This document shows positions 28,092-36,919 of a stretch of DNA of 64,000 nucleotides, in pieces. Positions within the stretch are counted from its first letter, which is position 1. Each line of letters opens with the position of its first letter. Location of the stretch: assembly GCF_029846235.1 (NCBI RefSeq), contig NZ_JARVWP010000009.1:1-64000 (forward strand). Direction: 5' to 3'. The position numbers and the translations under genes were made by a program. The stretch comes from Bradyrhizobium sp. CER78 (lineage in GTDB: Bacteria; Pseudomonadota; Alphaproteobacteria; Rhizobiales; Xanthobacteraceae). Below the pieces are notes generated by a model. That model made no database searches, was not told the DNA's origin, and worked only from the letters and a program-made list of their open reading frames with translations.

Positions 28092-30190
28092 TTGAAGCCC
28101 TCCCAGCCGGTATCCGGCGCAAATCGCCCGCCGAACTTGCGCATCAGCGATTGCATGGTCGACACGATATCGTCGACACCGCGGCTGCGCGCGTAGTTGA
28201 GCGGGCCGCCACGGAACGGCGCATAGCCGGTGCCGAAGATCATCGCGCCGTCGACCATGTCAGGATCGTCGACGATGCCTTCGCGCAAGGCGGCGACGCA
28301 GACATTTGAGATCGGCAGCACCAGGCGGTCGATCATTTCATCGCTCACCCGTGGACCGGTCTCCGGCAGCGGCGATTTCTCCGCCTTGCCGTCCTTCCAG
28401 GTATAGAAGCCCTTGCCGGTCTTGCGGCCAAGCTCGCCCCTGGCGACTTTTTCGCGCAACCACGCGGGCGTCGGCGGCAGCGTGTCGCCGAACTTCGAGC
28501 GCAGCATGTCGCCGACATCGAGGCAGATATCGAGGCCGACCTGGTCGGCGAGCTCGATCGGGCCCATCGGCATGCCGAACTCGACGGCAGCCGCGTCGAT
28601 CAGGCGCTGGTCGGTCTTCTCGTCCAGCATCATCATCGCTTCCAGCATATACGGCGTCAGCGCGCGGTTGACGAGGAAGCCCGGCGAGCTCTTCACCGGC
28701 AGCGGCAGGCGGTCGATGGCGCCGACGAAGGCGAGCGCCTCCTTGAGCATGCCGGCATCGGTGCCGTCATGGCTGACGACCTCGACGAGCTGCAGCCGCG
28801 ACACCGGGTTGAAGAAATGCAGGCCGAGCAGCCGCTCCGGCCGTGCCAGCGTGGTGCGCAGGTCCTGCAGCGGAATGCTCGAGGTGTTGGTGGCGAGGAT
28901 CGCGCCGGGCTTCATCTTGGGCTCGAGCGAGGCATAGACCTTCTGCTTCAGCTCGAGCTTTTCCGGCACCGCCTCGATGATGACGTCCGCATTGCGCACG
29001 CCCTCGCCGTCCATATCGGGGATCAGCCGGTCGAGCGCATCGCGCTGGTCGATCTTGTTGCGCATGATCTTGCCGAACAGGTCCGAGGCGCGCTTCATCG
29101 CACCCGCGATCGGCTCGGCCTTCATGTCGGCCAGCGTGACCCGCATGTCCTGGTTGGCGCACCAGGCCGCGATGTCGCCGCCCATCGCGCCGGCGCCGAT
29201 GACGTGGACGTGCTGGACCTTGTTGCCGCCGCCTGCCACCTTCTTCATCTGCTCGCGCAGGAAGAACACGCGGATCAGATTCTGCGCCGTCGGCGTCACC
29301 ATCAGATTGGCAAAGGACGCCTTCTCCGCGTTCAGCATCGCCGCGCGATTGCCGGCGTGCTGCTCCCAGAGATCGATCAGCGCATAGGGCGCCGGATAAT
29401 GCTTGCGCGGCGCCGCCTTCTCGGCCTCGCTGCGCATCCGCGAGGCGAGGAAGCCCCTCACCGGCCCCAGATTAAGCAACGAGTTGAGCACGCCGTGCTT
29501 GGCGCGCTTCAGCCGGCCGAACACCGCGTCCTTCACCGCATTGCGGACATGGCGTTCCTGGGTCACGGCATCGACCAGACCGAGCGACTTGGCGCGGCGC
29601 GCGTCGATCGTCTTGCCTGTGAGCATCAAGGTCATCGCCTGCATCGGGTTGACCAGCTCGGTGAAGCGCACCGTGCCGCCGAGGCCGGGATGCAGGCCGA
29701 GCATCACCTCGGGAAAGCCGAACCTGGCATCGTCGATCGCGATCCGCATCTGGCAGGCCAGCGCGACCTCGAGGCCGCCACCGAGGCAAAAGCCGTGGAT
29801 GACGGCGACCGAGGGCACACGCAGCGCCTCCAGGCGGTCGATCACCGCATGCGCACGGCCGATCTGGGTCTCGACCGCGCCGGGGTCGGTGACGCCGCGA
29901 AACTCGTTGACGTCGGCGCCGGCAATAAAGCCGCTCTTTTTCGCCGAGCGCACCACGAGGCCGGTCGGCCGCTGGTTCTCTAGCGCCGTGACGACAGCGT
30001 CGAGCTCTTCCAGCAGATCGGCAGACAGCGTATTGGCGCTGGCGCTGGCGCGGTCGAACAGCAGCCAGGCAATGCCGTCCTCGTCACGCGTCAGCTTGAA
30101 ATTCCTGTACGGGCTGTCGGCGGCCGGTTTCGGCCCGAGCTCGAGCACGCGATCGGCGAGAAGGTCCATGATCCGTGAATCCATGATCAC
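28088..30190 (-). CDS. fadJ: Bifunctional enoyl-CoA hydratase / 3-hydroxyacyl-CoA dehydrogenase
   Basis: A 700-residue alpha-subunit-type multifunctional enzyme of beta-oxidation. The N-terminal hydratase part shows SGFIAGADVNEF and VIHGFCLGGGLEVALACQMR. The dehydrogenase Rossmann start is VHVIGAGAMGGDIAAWCA, and the C-terminal dehydrogenase domain contains LLGLHFFNPVSRLQLVEVV and GRKTGKGFYTW. The length is close to E. coli FadJ (714) and FadB (729); the symbol choice is by size and operon type. It may start at GTG 30190, overlapping the thiolase stop, or at ATG 30184. Confidence 0.9.
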   Translation of the reverse strand: MIMDSRIMDLLADRVLELGPKPAADSPYRNFKLTRDEDGIAWLLFDRASASANTLSADLLEELDAVVTALENQRPTGLVVRSAKKSGFIAGADVNEFRGVTDPGAVETQIGRAHAVIDRLEALRVPSVAVIHGFCLGGGLEVALACQMRIAIDDARFGFPEVMLGLHPGLGGTVRFTELVNPMQAMTLMLTGKTIDARRAKSLGLVDAVTQERHVRNAVKDAVFGRLKRAKHGVLNSLLNLGPVRGFLASRMRSEAEKAAPRKHYPAPYALIDLWEQHAGNRAAMLNAEKASFANLMVTPTAQNLIRVFFLREQMKKVAGGGNKVQHVHVIGAGAMGGDIAAWCANQDMRVTLADMKAEPIAGAMKRASDLFGKIMRNKIDQRDALDRLIPDMDGEGVRNADVIIEAVPEKLELKQKVYASLEPKMKPGAILATNTSSIPLQDLRTTLARPERLLGLHFFNPVSRLQLVEVVSHDGTDAGMLKEALAFVGAIDRLPLPVKSSPGFLVNRALTPYMLEAMMMLDEKTDQRLIDAAAVEFGMPMGPIELADQVGLDICLDVGDMLRSKFGDTLPPTPAWLREKVARGELGRKTGKGFYTWKDGKAEKSPLPETGPRVSDEMIDRLVLPISNVCVAALREGIVDDPDMVDGAMIFGTGYAPFRGGPLNYARSRGVDDIVSTMQSLMRKFGGRFAPDTGWEGFK

Positions 30191-31470
30191 ACCATCTCAA
30201 TCAACATCGCGCCGCCCTGCCCGCCACCGATGCATTCGGTGGCGACGCCGCGCCTGGTGCCGAGCCGCTTCATCGCATTGACCAGATGCAGCACGATGCG
30301 GTTGCCGCTGGTGCCGACGGGATGGCCGAGGCTGATCGCGCCGCCATCGACATTCAACTTCGCACGGTCGATCTCGCCCGCCGCGCCGTCGAGTCCCAAA
30401 ATCTCCCGGCAGAATTTCTCGTCGTTCCAGGCTGCGAGACAGCCGAGCACCTGGGTGGCAAAGGCCTCGTTCAGCTCCCAGGTCTCGACGTCCTGCAATG
30501 TCATGCTGTTGCGCTTGAGCAGCGCACTCGCCGACAGCACCGGACCGAGTCCCATGATCGACGGATCGAGCGCCGACCACTGGCTGTCGAGGATGACTGC
30601 CTTCGGCGTCAGCCCGTGCTTTGCCACCGCGGTTTCGGACGCCAGGATCACCCAGGAGGCGCCGTCGGTGATCTGCGAGGAATTGCCGGCGGTGACCTGG
30701 CCCCAGGGACGCTCGAATACCGGCTTCAGCTTTGCCAGCGTCTCGGCTGTGGAGCCGGGGCGAACGCCATCGTCATGATCGTAGAACTTGCCGTCGCGCG
30801 AGAATGCGGTCTCGACCTCACCCTTGAGGAAGCCCTCCTTCTGCGCGTTAGCCAATCGCTGATGGCTCTCGGCGGCGTAGGCATCGGATTGCGCGCGGGT
30901 GATGCCGAAGAGATGGCCGACCTTCTCGGCGGTCTGCCCCATATTGAGCTCGGTGATCGGATCGGTCAGCCCGCGCTCGAGGCCGATGATCGGCTTGAAG
31001 TAGCTCGGCTTCACCTTCAGCGCCGCGGCGATCTTGGCACCCAGCCCCTTGGCCCCGGCAAAGCCGGCAAACCAGCGCACGCCGGAATTGGGCCAGACCA
31101 GTGGCGCGTGGCTCAACGCCTCGGCGCCGCCGGCGAGGATCAGGTCGGAGAGACCCTCGCGGATATAGCGGTAGCCGGTGTCGATCGACTGCATGCCGGA
31201 GCCGCAATTGATCTGCACCGTGAAGGCGACCATCTGTTCGCCCATGCCGAGCCGGAGCGCCGCGACCCGTGCCGGGTTCATCTCGTCGGCGATCACATTG
31301 ACGCAGCCGAGGATGACCTGGTCGAAGGCATCAGGCGCGAACGGCTGCCGCGCCAGCAGCGGCCGACCGCACTGCACGGCAAGATCGACCGGGGTGAACG
31401 GGCCGGGACCGGAGCGTGCCTTCAGGAACGGCGTCCGGCTGCCGTCGACGATAAAGACTGGTCGCGCCAT
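30187..31470 (-). CDS. fadI: Acetyl-CoA C-acyltransferase (thiolase)
   Basis: A 427-residue thiolase that performs the last step of beta-oxidation. The nucleophilic Cys is in QINCGSGMQS, the NEAF box is in ELNEAFATQVLG, the His box is ISLGHPVGTSGNR and the second Cys is in ATECIGGGQGGA. The length fits FadI-type long thiolases better than 390-residue biosynthetic ones, so the symbol is by type. It overlaps both neighbours by a few bases in the order dehydrogenase, thiolase, hydratase, which implies one polycistronic message. Confidence 0.9.
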   Translation of the reverse strand: MARPVFIVDGSRTPFLKARSGPGPFTPVDLAVQCGRPLLARQPFAPDAFDQVILGCVNVIADEMNPARVAALRLGMGEQMVAFTVQINCGSGMQSIDTGYRYIREGLSDLILAGGAEALSHAPLVWPNSGVRWFAGFAGAKGLGAKIAAALKVKPSYFKPIIGLERGLTDPITELNMGQTAEKVGHLFGITRAQSDAYAAESHQRLANAQKEGFLKGEVETAFSRDGKFYDHDDGVRPGSTAETLAKLKPVFERPWGQVTAGNSSQITDGASWVILASETAVAKHGLTPKAVILDSQWSALDPSIMGLGPVLSASALLKRNSMTLQDVETWELNEAFATQVLGCLAAWNDEKFCREILGLDGAAGEIDRAKLNVDGGAISLGHPVGTSGNRIVLHLVNAMKRLGTRRGVATECIGGGQGGAMLIEMV

Positions 31471-33737
31471 CAGCTCGCCGCCCTCTGCTCACCCAGCTCC
31501 TGGAAGAACTGATGCACGTCGGCGGATTTCTTGTAAATCGGGGACAGCGCGTCCGGCGCAAAATCATCGACCTCGATGACCTTTGCGACGGCCTCGTGAG
31601 CGGCGGCGAGCTTCTCGCCGTCATCCTGGGTGATGACGCCTTTCTTGACCGCTTCCTTCCAGTCATGCAGCCGCGCCGCGCGCAGCTGCTTGGCCGCATC
31701 CTCGGCCGCAGTGACGAGGCGGAAGGCCTTCTCCAGCCGCGCGATGCCGCCGTCGTCCTCGACAAAGGCAAGGTCCGGCGTCAGGCGGTCGCGCGCCGCT
31801 GACGGCGACAGCACGAGTTGGGCGCAGAGATGCACGACGCGATCGGACGGACCCGTGACGCGCGCGCCGAACGGCTGGATCAGGAATTTCAGCAGCCATG
31901 CCACCGGGCGGTTCGGCAGATTGGCGATGATCTCCGCAAAGCGGTTCTCGATGGTCTTGAAGCCCGATGCCATGCACCATTCGAGCGCGGGAAAGTCCTC
32001 CTTCTGCCGTCCCTCGTCCTGCCAGCGCTTCAGCGCTGCCGAGAGCAGATAGAGCTCGGACAGGATGTCGCCGAAGCGCGCCGAGAGCATCTCCTTGCGC
32101 TTCAATGCGCCGCCGAGGGTGAGCAGCGTCATGTCGGCGCACAGCGCGAACGCCGACGAGTAGCGCGAGAGCTGGCGATAGAACTTCGTTGCGTCACCGG
32201 CGTCCGGCGCCGGCGCGAACAGGCCGAAGCTCCAGCTGCGGCCCCAGGCGCGGAACATGGTCGCAAAGCTGTGGCCGACATGCTTCCAGAACGCAGTGTC
32301 GAATGCGGTCAGGCCCTTGTCGCGGTCGCTCTCGCCGAGCGCGTTCATCTCCTGCAACAGATAGGGATGCGCGCGGATCGCGCCCTGCCCGAACACGATC
32401 AGGTTGCGGGTCAGGATGTTGGCGCCCTCGACTGTGATGCCGACAGGCACCGAACGATACAGCCCGCCGAGATAGTTCTGCGGCCCGTCGATGACGGCCT
32501 TGCCGCCGTGGATGTCCATCGCGTCGTCGATCGCGATCCGCATCCGTTCGGTGGCGTGCAGCTTCATGATCCCGGAGATGACGGCGGGATGATGCCCCTC
32601 GTTCAGCGCAGCACAGGTCAGCCGCCGCGCGGCGTCGAGCAGATAGGCGGTGCCGGCGATGCGCGCCAGCGGCTCCTCGATGCCCTCGAACTTGGAGATC
32701 GAAATGCCGAACTGCTCGCGGATGCGGGCATAGGCGCCGGTGGTGCGCGCGGCATAGGCGGCGCCGGCGGCCGACAGCGACGGCAGCGAGATGCCGCGGC
32801 CGGCGGCGAGCGCCGTCATCAGCATCTTCCAGCCCTGCCCCAACCGCTCCTGGCCGCCGATGATGTAGTCGAGCGGGATGAAGACGTCCTTGCCCCAGTT
32901 CGGGCCGTTCTGGAACACCTGCATCGCCGGCAGATGGCGGTGGCCGATCGAGACGCCGGGCAGATGGGTCGGGATCAGCGCGACCGTGATGCCGAGCTCT
33001 TCCTCGCTGCCGACGAGATGATCGGGATCATAGGCCTTGAAGGCAAGGCCGAGCAGCGTCGCGACCGGACCGAGCGTGATGTAGCGCTTGTGCCAGTTCA
33101 GCCTTAAGCCCAGCACTTCGCGGCCTTCGAAATTGCCCTTGCAGATGATGCCGGTGTCGATCATCGAGGCGGCATCCGAGCCAGCCTCGGGGCTGGTCAG
33201 GCCGAAGCAGGGAATGTCCTGGCCCGCGGCCAAACGCGGCAGCCATTTGTCCTGCTGCTCTTTGGTGCCGAAGCGCATCAGGAGTTCGCCCGGCCCGAGC
33301 GAGTTCGGCACCATCACGGTGACCGCCGCGGTCAGCGAGCGCGACGAGATTTTGCGCACCACTTCGGAATGCGCATAGGGCGAGAAGCCGAGCCCGCCGA
33401 ATTCCTTGGGGATGATCATGCCGAAGAATTTCTTGGCCTTGATGAAGGCCCAGATCTCCGGCGGCAGATCGCGCCATTCCCAGTTGATCTTCCACTCGTC
33501 GAGCATCGCGCAGAGCTCGTCGACCGGACCGTGCAGGAAGGCGTTCTCCTCGTCGGTCAGTCTGGCCGGCGCGAACGCCAGCAATCTCGACCAGTCGGGA
33601 TTGCCGGTGAAGAGATCGGCGTCCCACCAGACGTCGCCGGCTTCCAGCGCCTCGCGCTCGGTGTCCGACATGGTCGGCAGCACGCCACGCGCCCAGGAAA
33701 AGATCGGCTTGGAAAGGTAATCGCGGCGGAAGCTCAT
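31470..33737 (-). CDS. fadE: Acyl-CoA dehydrogenase FadE
   Basis: A 755-residue flavoenzyme for the first oxidation of acyl-CoA. It has the three-part acyl-CoA dehydrogenase core (IIPKEFGGLGFSPYAHSEVV, CFGLTSPEAGSDAASM, DIHGGKAVIDGPQNYLG) plus the long C-terminal extension found in FadE (DUF1974 type). This distinguishes it from 380-residue dehydrogenases. It heads the operon, and a TGAACA-N6-TGTTCA dyad 64 bases upstream is a candidate operator for a fatty-acid-responsive repressor. Confidence 0.9.
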   Translation of the reverse strand: MSFRRDYLSKPIFSWARGVLPTMSDTEREALEAGDVWWDADLFTGNPDWSRLLAFAPARLTDEENAFLHGPVDELCAMLDEWKINWEWRDLPPEIWAFIKAKKFFGMIIPKEFGGLGFSPYAHSEVVRKISSRSLTAAVTVMVPNSLGPGELLMRFGTKEQQDKWLPRLAAGQDIPCFGLTSPEAGSDAASMIDTGIICKGNFEGREVLGLRLNWHKRYITLGPVATLLGLAFKAYDPDHLVGSEEELGITVALIPTHLPGVSIGHRHLPAMQVFQNGPNWGKDVFIPLDYIIGGQERLGQGWKMLMTALAAGRGISLPSLSAAGAAYAARTTGAYARIREQFGISISKFEGIEEPLARIAGTAYLLDAARRLTCAALNEGHHPAVISGIMKLHATERMRIAIDDAMDIHGGKAVIDGPQNYLGGLYRSVPVGITVEGANILTRNLIVFGQGAIRAHPYLLQEMNALGESDRDKGLTAFDTAFWKHVGHSFATMFRAWGRSWSFGLFAPAPDAGDATKFYRQLSRYSSAFALCADMTLLTLGGALKRKEMLSARFGDILSELYLLSAALKRWQDEGRQKEDFPALEWCMASGFKTIENRFAEIIANLPNRPVAWLLKFLIQPFGARVTGPSDRVVHLCAQLVLSPSAARDRLTPDLAFVEDDGGIARLEKAFRLVTAAEDAAKQLRAARLHDWKEAVKKGVITQDDGEKLAAAHEAVAKVIEVDDFAPDALSPIYKKSADVHQFFQELGEQRAAS

Positions 33738-33800
33738 GGTGGGGTCCTCATGGATCGGCGGCGCGGATGCATAATCCTATCGGAAAGTGCCGGTCCCCGG

Positions 33801-33818
33801 TGAACACTTCGCTGTTCA
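33801..33818. promoter_or_regulatory. Inverted repeat upstream of fadE, candidate operator
   Basis: TGAACA-CTTCGC-TGTTCA is a perfect 6+6 dyad 64 bases before the fadE start. It is the only clear dyad in that promoter gap, and it suits a TetR-type acyl-CoA sensor. No such regulator gene is adjacent. Confidence 0.45.
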
Positions 33819-33914
33819 AATAAAGCGAAATTGACGCGGCCAAGCCGCCGTTTGTTAACGGCAGGCCGCGCGTTCAGTTCCGAAAGCTGAGGTGCGACAA
33901 TCAGGTAACGCGGT

Positions 33915-33939
33915 GGCGCCGGCAGGTCGTGCCGGCGCC
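33915..33939 (-). terminator. Strong GC hairpin after the gluconolactonase-like gene
   Basis: GGCGCCGGCA and TGCCGGCGCC form a perfect 10-bp stem with a 5-base loop, 13 bases beyond the stop at 33953. There is no clear U-run, so it could be a terminator or an mRNA-stabilising stem. Confidence 0.55.
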
Positions 33940-33952
33940 CCTGCTCCCGAGA

Positions 33953-35197
33953 TTAGGCAGGCCCGGCGCCCTGGGTCGCGGTATAGACCGCGTAGAGCGA
34001 CTGGCTTGCGGCCATGAACAGGCGGTTGCGCTTGGGGCCACCGAAGGTGATGTTGCCGCACACCTCGGGCAGCCGGATGCGGCCGAGCAGCTTGCCTTCC
34101 GGCGACCAGCACGTCACACCGTTGTAGCCGACCGCGCGGCCGGCGTTGCTCGAGCACCAGACATTGCCGTTGACGTCGCAGCGGATGCCGTCCGGTCCAC
34201 ACTTCACGCCGTCGATCGTGAAATCGCTGAACCGCTTGCCGTTTACAGGCTTGTTGTCGGCGCCGACGTCGAACACGAAGACGTCACCCTTGCCGCCCGC
34301 GCCCGTGTCGCCCGGTCCCTTGCCGGTCGAGACGACGTAGAGCTTCTTGTAATCCGGCGAGAAGCAGATTCCGTTCGGGTCCGGCACCTGATCCTCGCTC
34401 ACCACGAGATCGACGCGTCCGGACGGGTCGATGCGGTAGCAATTGGTCGGCAGCTCGCGCTTGGCCGGCACGAAGCCCGCCGGCTGGCCGATCCTGGGAT
34501 TGAGCTTGCCGGCGGAATTACCGGGGCCGCCGGCCGCGTCCGGCTCGCCCTCGTAGAGCTGGCCGCCATAAGGCGGATCGGTGAACCAGTAGCTGCCGTC
34601 GGGATGCGCGACGATGTCGTTCGGCGAATTCAGCCGCTTGCCGTTATAGGAATCAGCCAGCACCGTCGCGGTACCGTCATTCTCGTAGCGCGTGACGCGG
34701 CGGGTGAGATGTTCGCAGGACAGCTGGCGGCCCTGGAAGTCGAACGAATTGCCGTTCGAGTAGTTCGACGGCATGCGGAACACGCTGACGTGACCGTCAT
34801 CCTCCGACCAGCGCATCTGCCGGTTGTTCGGGATGTCGCTCCACAGGAGATAGCGGCCCTGCGAGCTCCAGGCCGGGCCTTCTGCCCACAACAGCCCGGT
34901 ATGAAGGCGCTTGATCGAGGTGTTGGGCTGGGCCAGGTCGTTGAAGGACGGATCGACCGCGATGATGTCGGGGTCCCAGAAATAGGTGGTCGGCGCACCG
35001 CGCGGGCTGAAGTCGCGCGGCGGGCTGGTGATGGTTGTCGGCGGCCCGACTGGCGCGGGCGCGTTCTGGGCCAGCGCGCCACTGACGCCGGTTGCGGCAG
35101 CGGCCGCCCCCACCGCCAATCCCTGGACAAGTGTTCGTCGTGAAACGTTCGGATCGCGCCGCTCTTCTGTTGGATTGCTCCGCGGTTGGCGTGTCAT
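33953..35197 (-). CDS. Secreted SMP-30/gluconolactonase-like beta-propeller protein
   Basis: A 414-residue protein with a twin-arginine-type signal (NVSRRTLVQGLAVGAAAAAT) for export of a folded enzyme. The mature part is a six-bladed propeller of the SMP-30/LRE family: LLWAEGPAWSSQGRYLLWSD, RLNSPNDIVAHPDGSYWFTD, DPNGICFSPDYKKLYVV and CDVNGNVWCSSN. The Asn/Asp residues in NSPND and DPNG fit metal ligands of lactonases. It probably hydrolyses a sugar lactone in the periplasm; the substrate is unknown. It stands alone, with repeats upstream. Confidence 0.87.
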   Translation of the reverse strand: MTRQPRSNPTEERRDPNVSRRTLVQGLAVGAAAAATGVSGALAQNAPAPVGPPTTITSPPRDFSPRGAPTTYFWDPDIIAVDPSFNDLAQPNTSIKRLHTGLLWAEGPAWSSQGRYLLWSDIPNNRQMRWSEDDGHVSVFRMPSNYSNGNSFDFQGRQLSCEHLTRRVTRYENDGTATVLADSYNGKRLNSPNDIVAHPDGSYWFTDPPYGGQLYEGEPDAAGGPGNSAGKLNPRIGQPAGFVPAKRELPTNCYRIDPSGRVDLVVSEDQVPDPNGICFSPDYKKLYVVSTGKGPGDTGAGGKGDVFVFDVGADNKPVNGKRFSDFTIDGVKCGPDGIRCDVNGNVWCSSNAGRAVGYNGVTCWSPEGKLLGRIRLPEVCGNITFGGPKRNRLFMAASQSLYAVYTATQGAGPA

Positions 35198-35370
35198 CGC
35201 ATCCTCCCACTGTGTTAACCGGCCGTTGATCCGGCCTGGCGCGCGGGAGGTTAGACTGCTCGCCCCGAGGTTGCGAGTGACGGTTTTTCATCCCCGAGGG
35301 CAGAAATTTCACATTGTTGTGGTGCACGCCATCGTGTCGAGCGCGCGAATGCGCGGCAAGGCGACGTCCT

Positions 35371-35515
35371 TCACCTCGCCCCGCTTGCGGGGAGAGGTCG
35401 GATTGCATCGTCAGATGCAAATCCGGGTGAGGGCGTACAGGTCTCACGACGGTCACAACTCGCGGAGACGGCCCCTCACCCCAACCCTCTCCCCGTGAAG
35501 AACGGGGAGAGGGAG
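35371..35515. repeat. Intergenic palindromic repeat, family D
   Basis: ACCTCGCCCCGCTTGCGGGG and CCCTCACCCCAACCCTCTCC with a closing CCCCGTGAAGAACGGGG hairpin mark the same element family as at 7420 and 19262. It fills most of the 333-base gap 35198-35530, in which no gene is visible. Confidence 0.7.
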
Positions 35516-35530
35516 AGAATAGAGCCGCGA

Positions 35531-36154
35531 TCAATCCGGCCGGATCATCTCGAACATGTTTTCCGGCGTGATCTCGAAATAGTCCCCCCTTCGCCCCGCC
35601 CGGACGATCGGGTGCGCGAGACCGGTCTGGTAGACGCCGTCCTTGATGAAGGCCTTGTCGATGTGGACGGCGACGACCTCGCCGAGCGTCAGCCAGGCCT
35701 CGGCCTTCTTGCCGTCGGCGCCCTGGAGCTGGATGATCTGGCTCACCTTGCACTCGAACGACACCGGGCTTTCGGCAACGCGCGGCACGTTGACGAGCTT
35801 GCCGGGCACCGGCGTGAGGCCCGCGAGCTTGAACTCATCGACATCGCGGGCGACATGCGCCGCGGTCGCGTTCATGTGCTTGGCCAGATCCATCGTCGCC
35901 AGGTTCCAGACGAACTCGCCGGTGTCCTGGATGTTGGCGACGCTGTCCTTCCAGTTGGTGGAGGAGAAGCCGATGATCGGCGGCACGTAGCAGAAGGCGT
36001 TGAAGAAGCTGTAGGGCGCGAGGTTGACGTTGCCGCCCTTGTCGCGTGAGGCGATCCAGCCGATCGGCCGCGGCGCCACGATGGCGTTGAACGGGTCGTG
36101 CTTCAGGCCGTGGCCGTTCTTCGGCTCGTAGAAATGCAGGTCTTTGGCGGTCAC
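35531..36154 (-). CDS. Flavin reductase family protein
   Basis: A 207-residue FMN-binding split-barrel protein. The family block FNAIVAPRPIGWIASRDKGG and then NLAPYSFFNAFCYVPPIIGF are diagnostic, and DTGEFVWNLATMDLAKHMN follows. Members reduce free flavin with NAD(P)H or act as flavoprotein oxidoreductases. It starts with GTG at 36154. There is no partner monooxygenase next to it, so its electron acceptor is unknown. A family B repeat lies upstream. Confidence 0.87.
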   Translation of the reverse strand: MTAKDLHFYEPKNGHGLKHDPFNAIVAPRPIGWIASRDKGGNVNLAPYSFFNAFCYVPPIIGFSSTNWKDSVANIQDTGEFVWNLATMDLAKHMNATAAHVARDVDEFKLAGLTPVPGKLVNVPRVAESPVSFECKVSQIIQLQGADGKKAEAWLTLGEVVAVHIDKAFIKDGVYQTGLAHPIVRAGRRGDYFEITPENMFEMIRPD

Positions 36155-36171
36155 GGGGGAATCTCTCCGTC

Positions 36172-36253
36172 GTCATTCCGGGATGGTCCGTAAGGACCAG
36201 ACTCGGAATCTCGAGATTCCGGGTTCGATGCTTACGCATCGCCCCGGAATGAC
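36172..36253. repeat. Intergenic palindromic repeat, family B
   Basis: GTCATTCCGGG at the left and GCCCCGGAATGAC at the right surround the central CGGAATCTCGAGATTCCG palindrome seen at 11131 and 57744. It lies between tandem minus-strand genes. Confidence 0.75.
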
Positions 36254-36289
36254 GAGGGAGTCAACTGACGAAAATGTCAGCCCTGGCGC

Positions 36290-36898
36290 TCAATGGGCGC
36301 GGGCGCGCGGCGACAGGCCGGCGATGACGAAATCGATCATCTGGTCGATGGTCGGGCCCGGCTTGGTGGCGCATTGCGCGATCATCTGCGGGTGGAAGAA
36401 CCGCATCATCGCCGTGCAGGCGCACAGCGCGGCGACCTCGAGGTCCTCGACCTCGAATTCGCCCGAGGCCACGCCCTGCGCGATCACCTCGCCGATGGTC
36501 TGGCCGATCAGCTCCATATGGGCGACGCAGACGTCCCAGTCCTCCTGCATCGCGATCTCGACCATCTCGTGCAGCTTGGAATCGCCGACATAGCGCTCGG
36601 TGTTCATCCGATTGATGGTCGTCATCATCTGGCGCAGGCGCGTCGCGGCCGGCCCTTCCGAGCGCGCGATGCGCTGCGCCTCGATCTCGACCTCGCCCAT
36701 CAGGCCGCGCGCCACGCCCTCGTGGATCGACTTCTTCGAATCGAAGAAGCGGTACACGTTGGCGGGGCTCATCCGCAGCTCTTTGGCGATGTCGGCGACC
36801 GTGGTCTTCTGGTAGCCGATCTGCCGGAACAAGCGCTCCGCCACCACGAGAATCCGTTCGCGGGTGTCGGTTTCGCTATGTTCCGAGATCAGTGTCAT
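36290..36898 (-). CDS. TetR/AcrR family regulator of the RND pump
   Basis: A 202-residue regulator from ATG 36898; a TTG at 36919 is the alternative start. The helix-turn-helix is RILVVAERLFRQIGYQKTTV, then DIAKELRMSPANVYRFFDSK, a standard TetR N-terminus. The C-terminal ligand domain resembles AcrR-type pumps. It is the last gene of the adaptor-pump-regulator operon, starting 22 bases after the pump stop, so it would be produced together with the pump it probably represses. Its likely operator is the ACTGAyGAAT dyad upstream of the adaptor. Confidence 0.88.
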   Translation of the reverse strand: MTLISEHSETDTRERILVVAERLFRQIGYQKTTVADIAKELRMSPANVYRFFDSKKSIHEGVARGLMGEVEIEAQRIARSEGPAATRLRQMMTTINRMNTERYVGDSKLHEMVEIAMQEDWDVCVAHMELIGQTIGEVIAQGVASGEFEVEDLEVAALCACTAMMRFFHPQMIAQCATKPGPTIDQMIDFVIAGLSPRARAH

Positions 36899-36919
36899 GT
36901 TGGCCTGCTCAATCTTCAA

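Noticed and set aside
28769..29983. A 404-residue plus-strand frame within the fadJ region
   Set aside because: His/Asp/Arg-rich antisense shadow; fadJ on the minus strand carries complete functional motifs.
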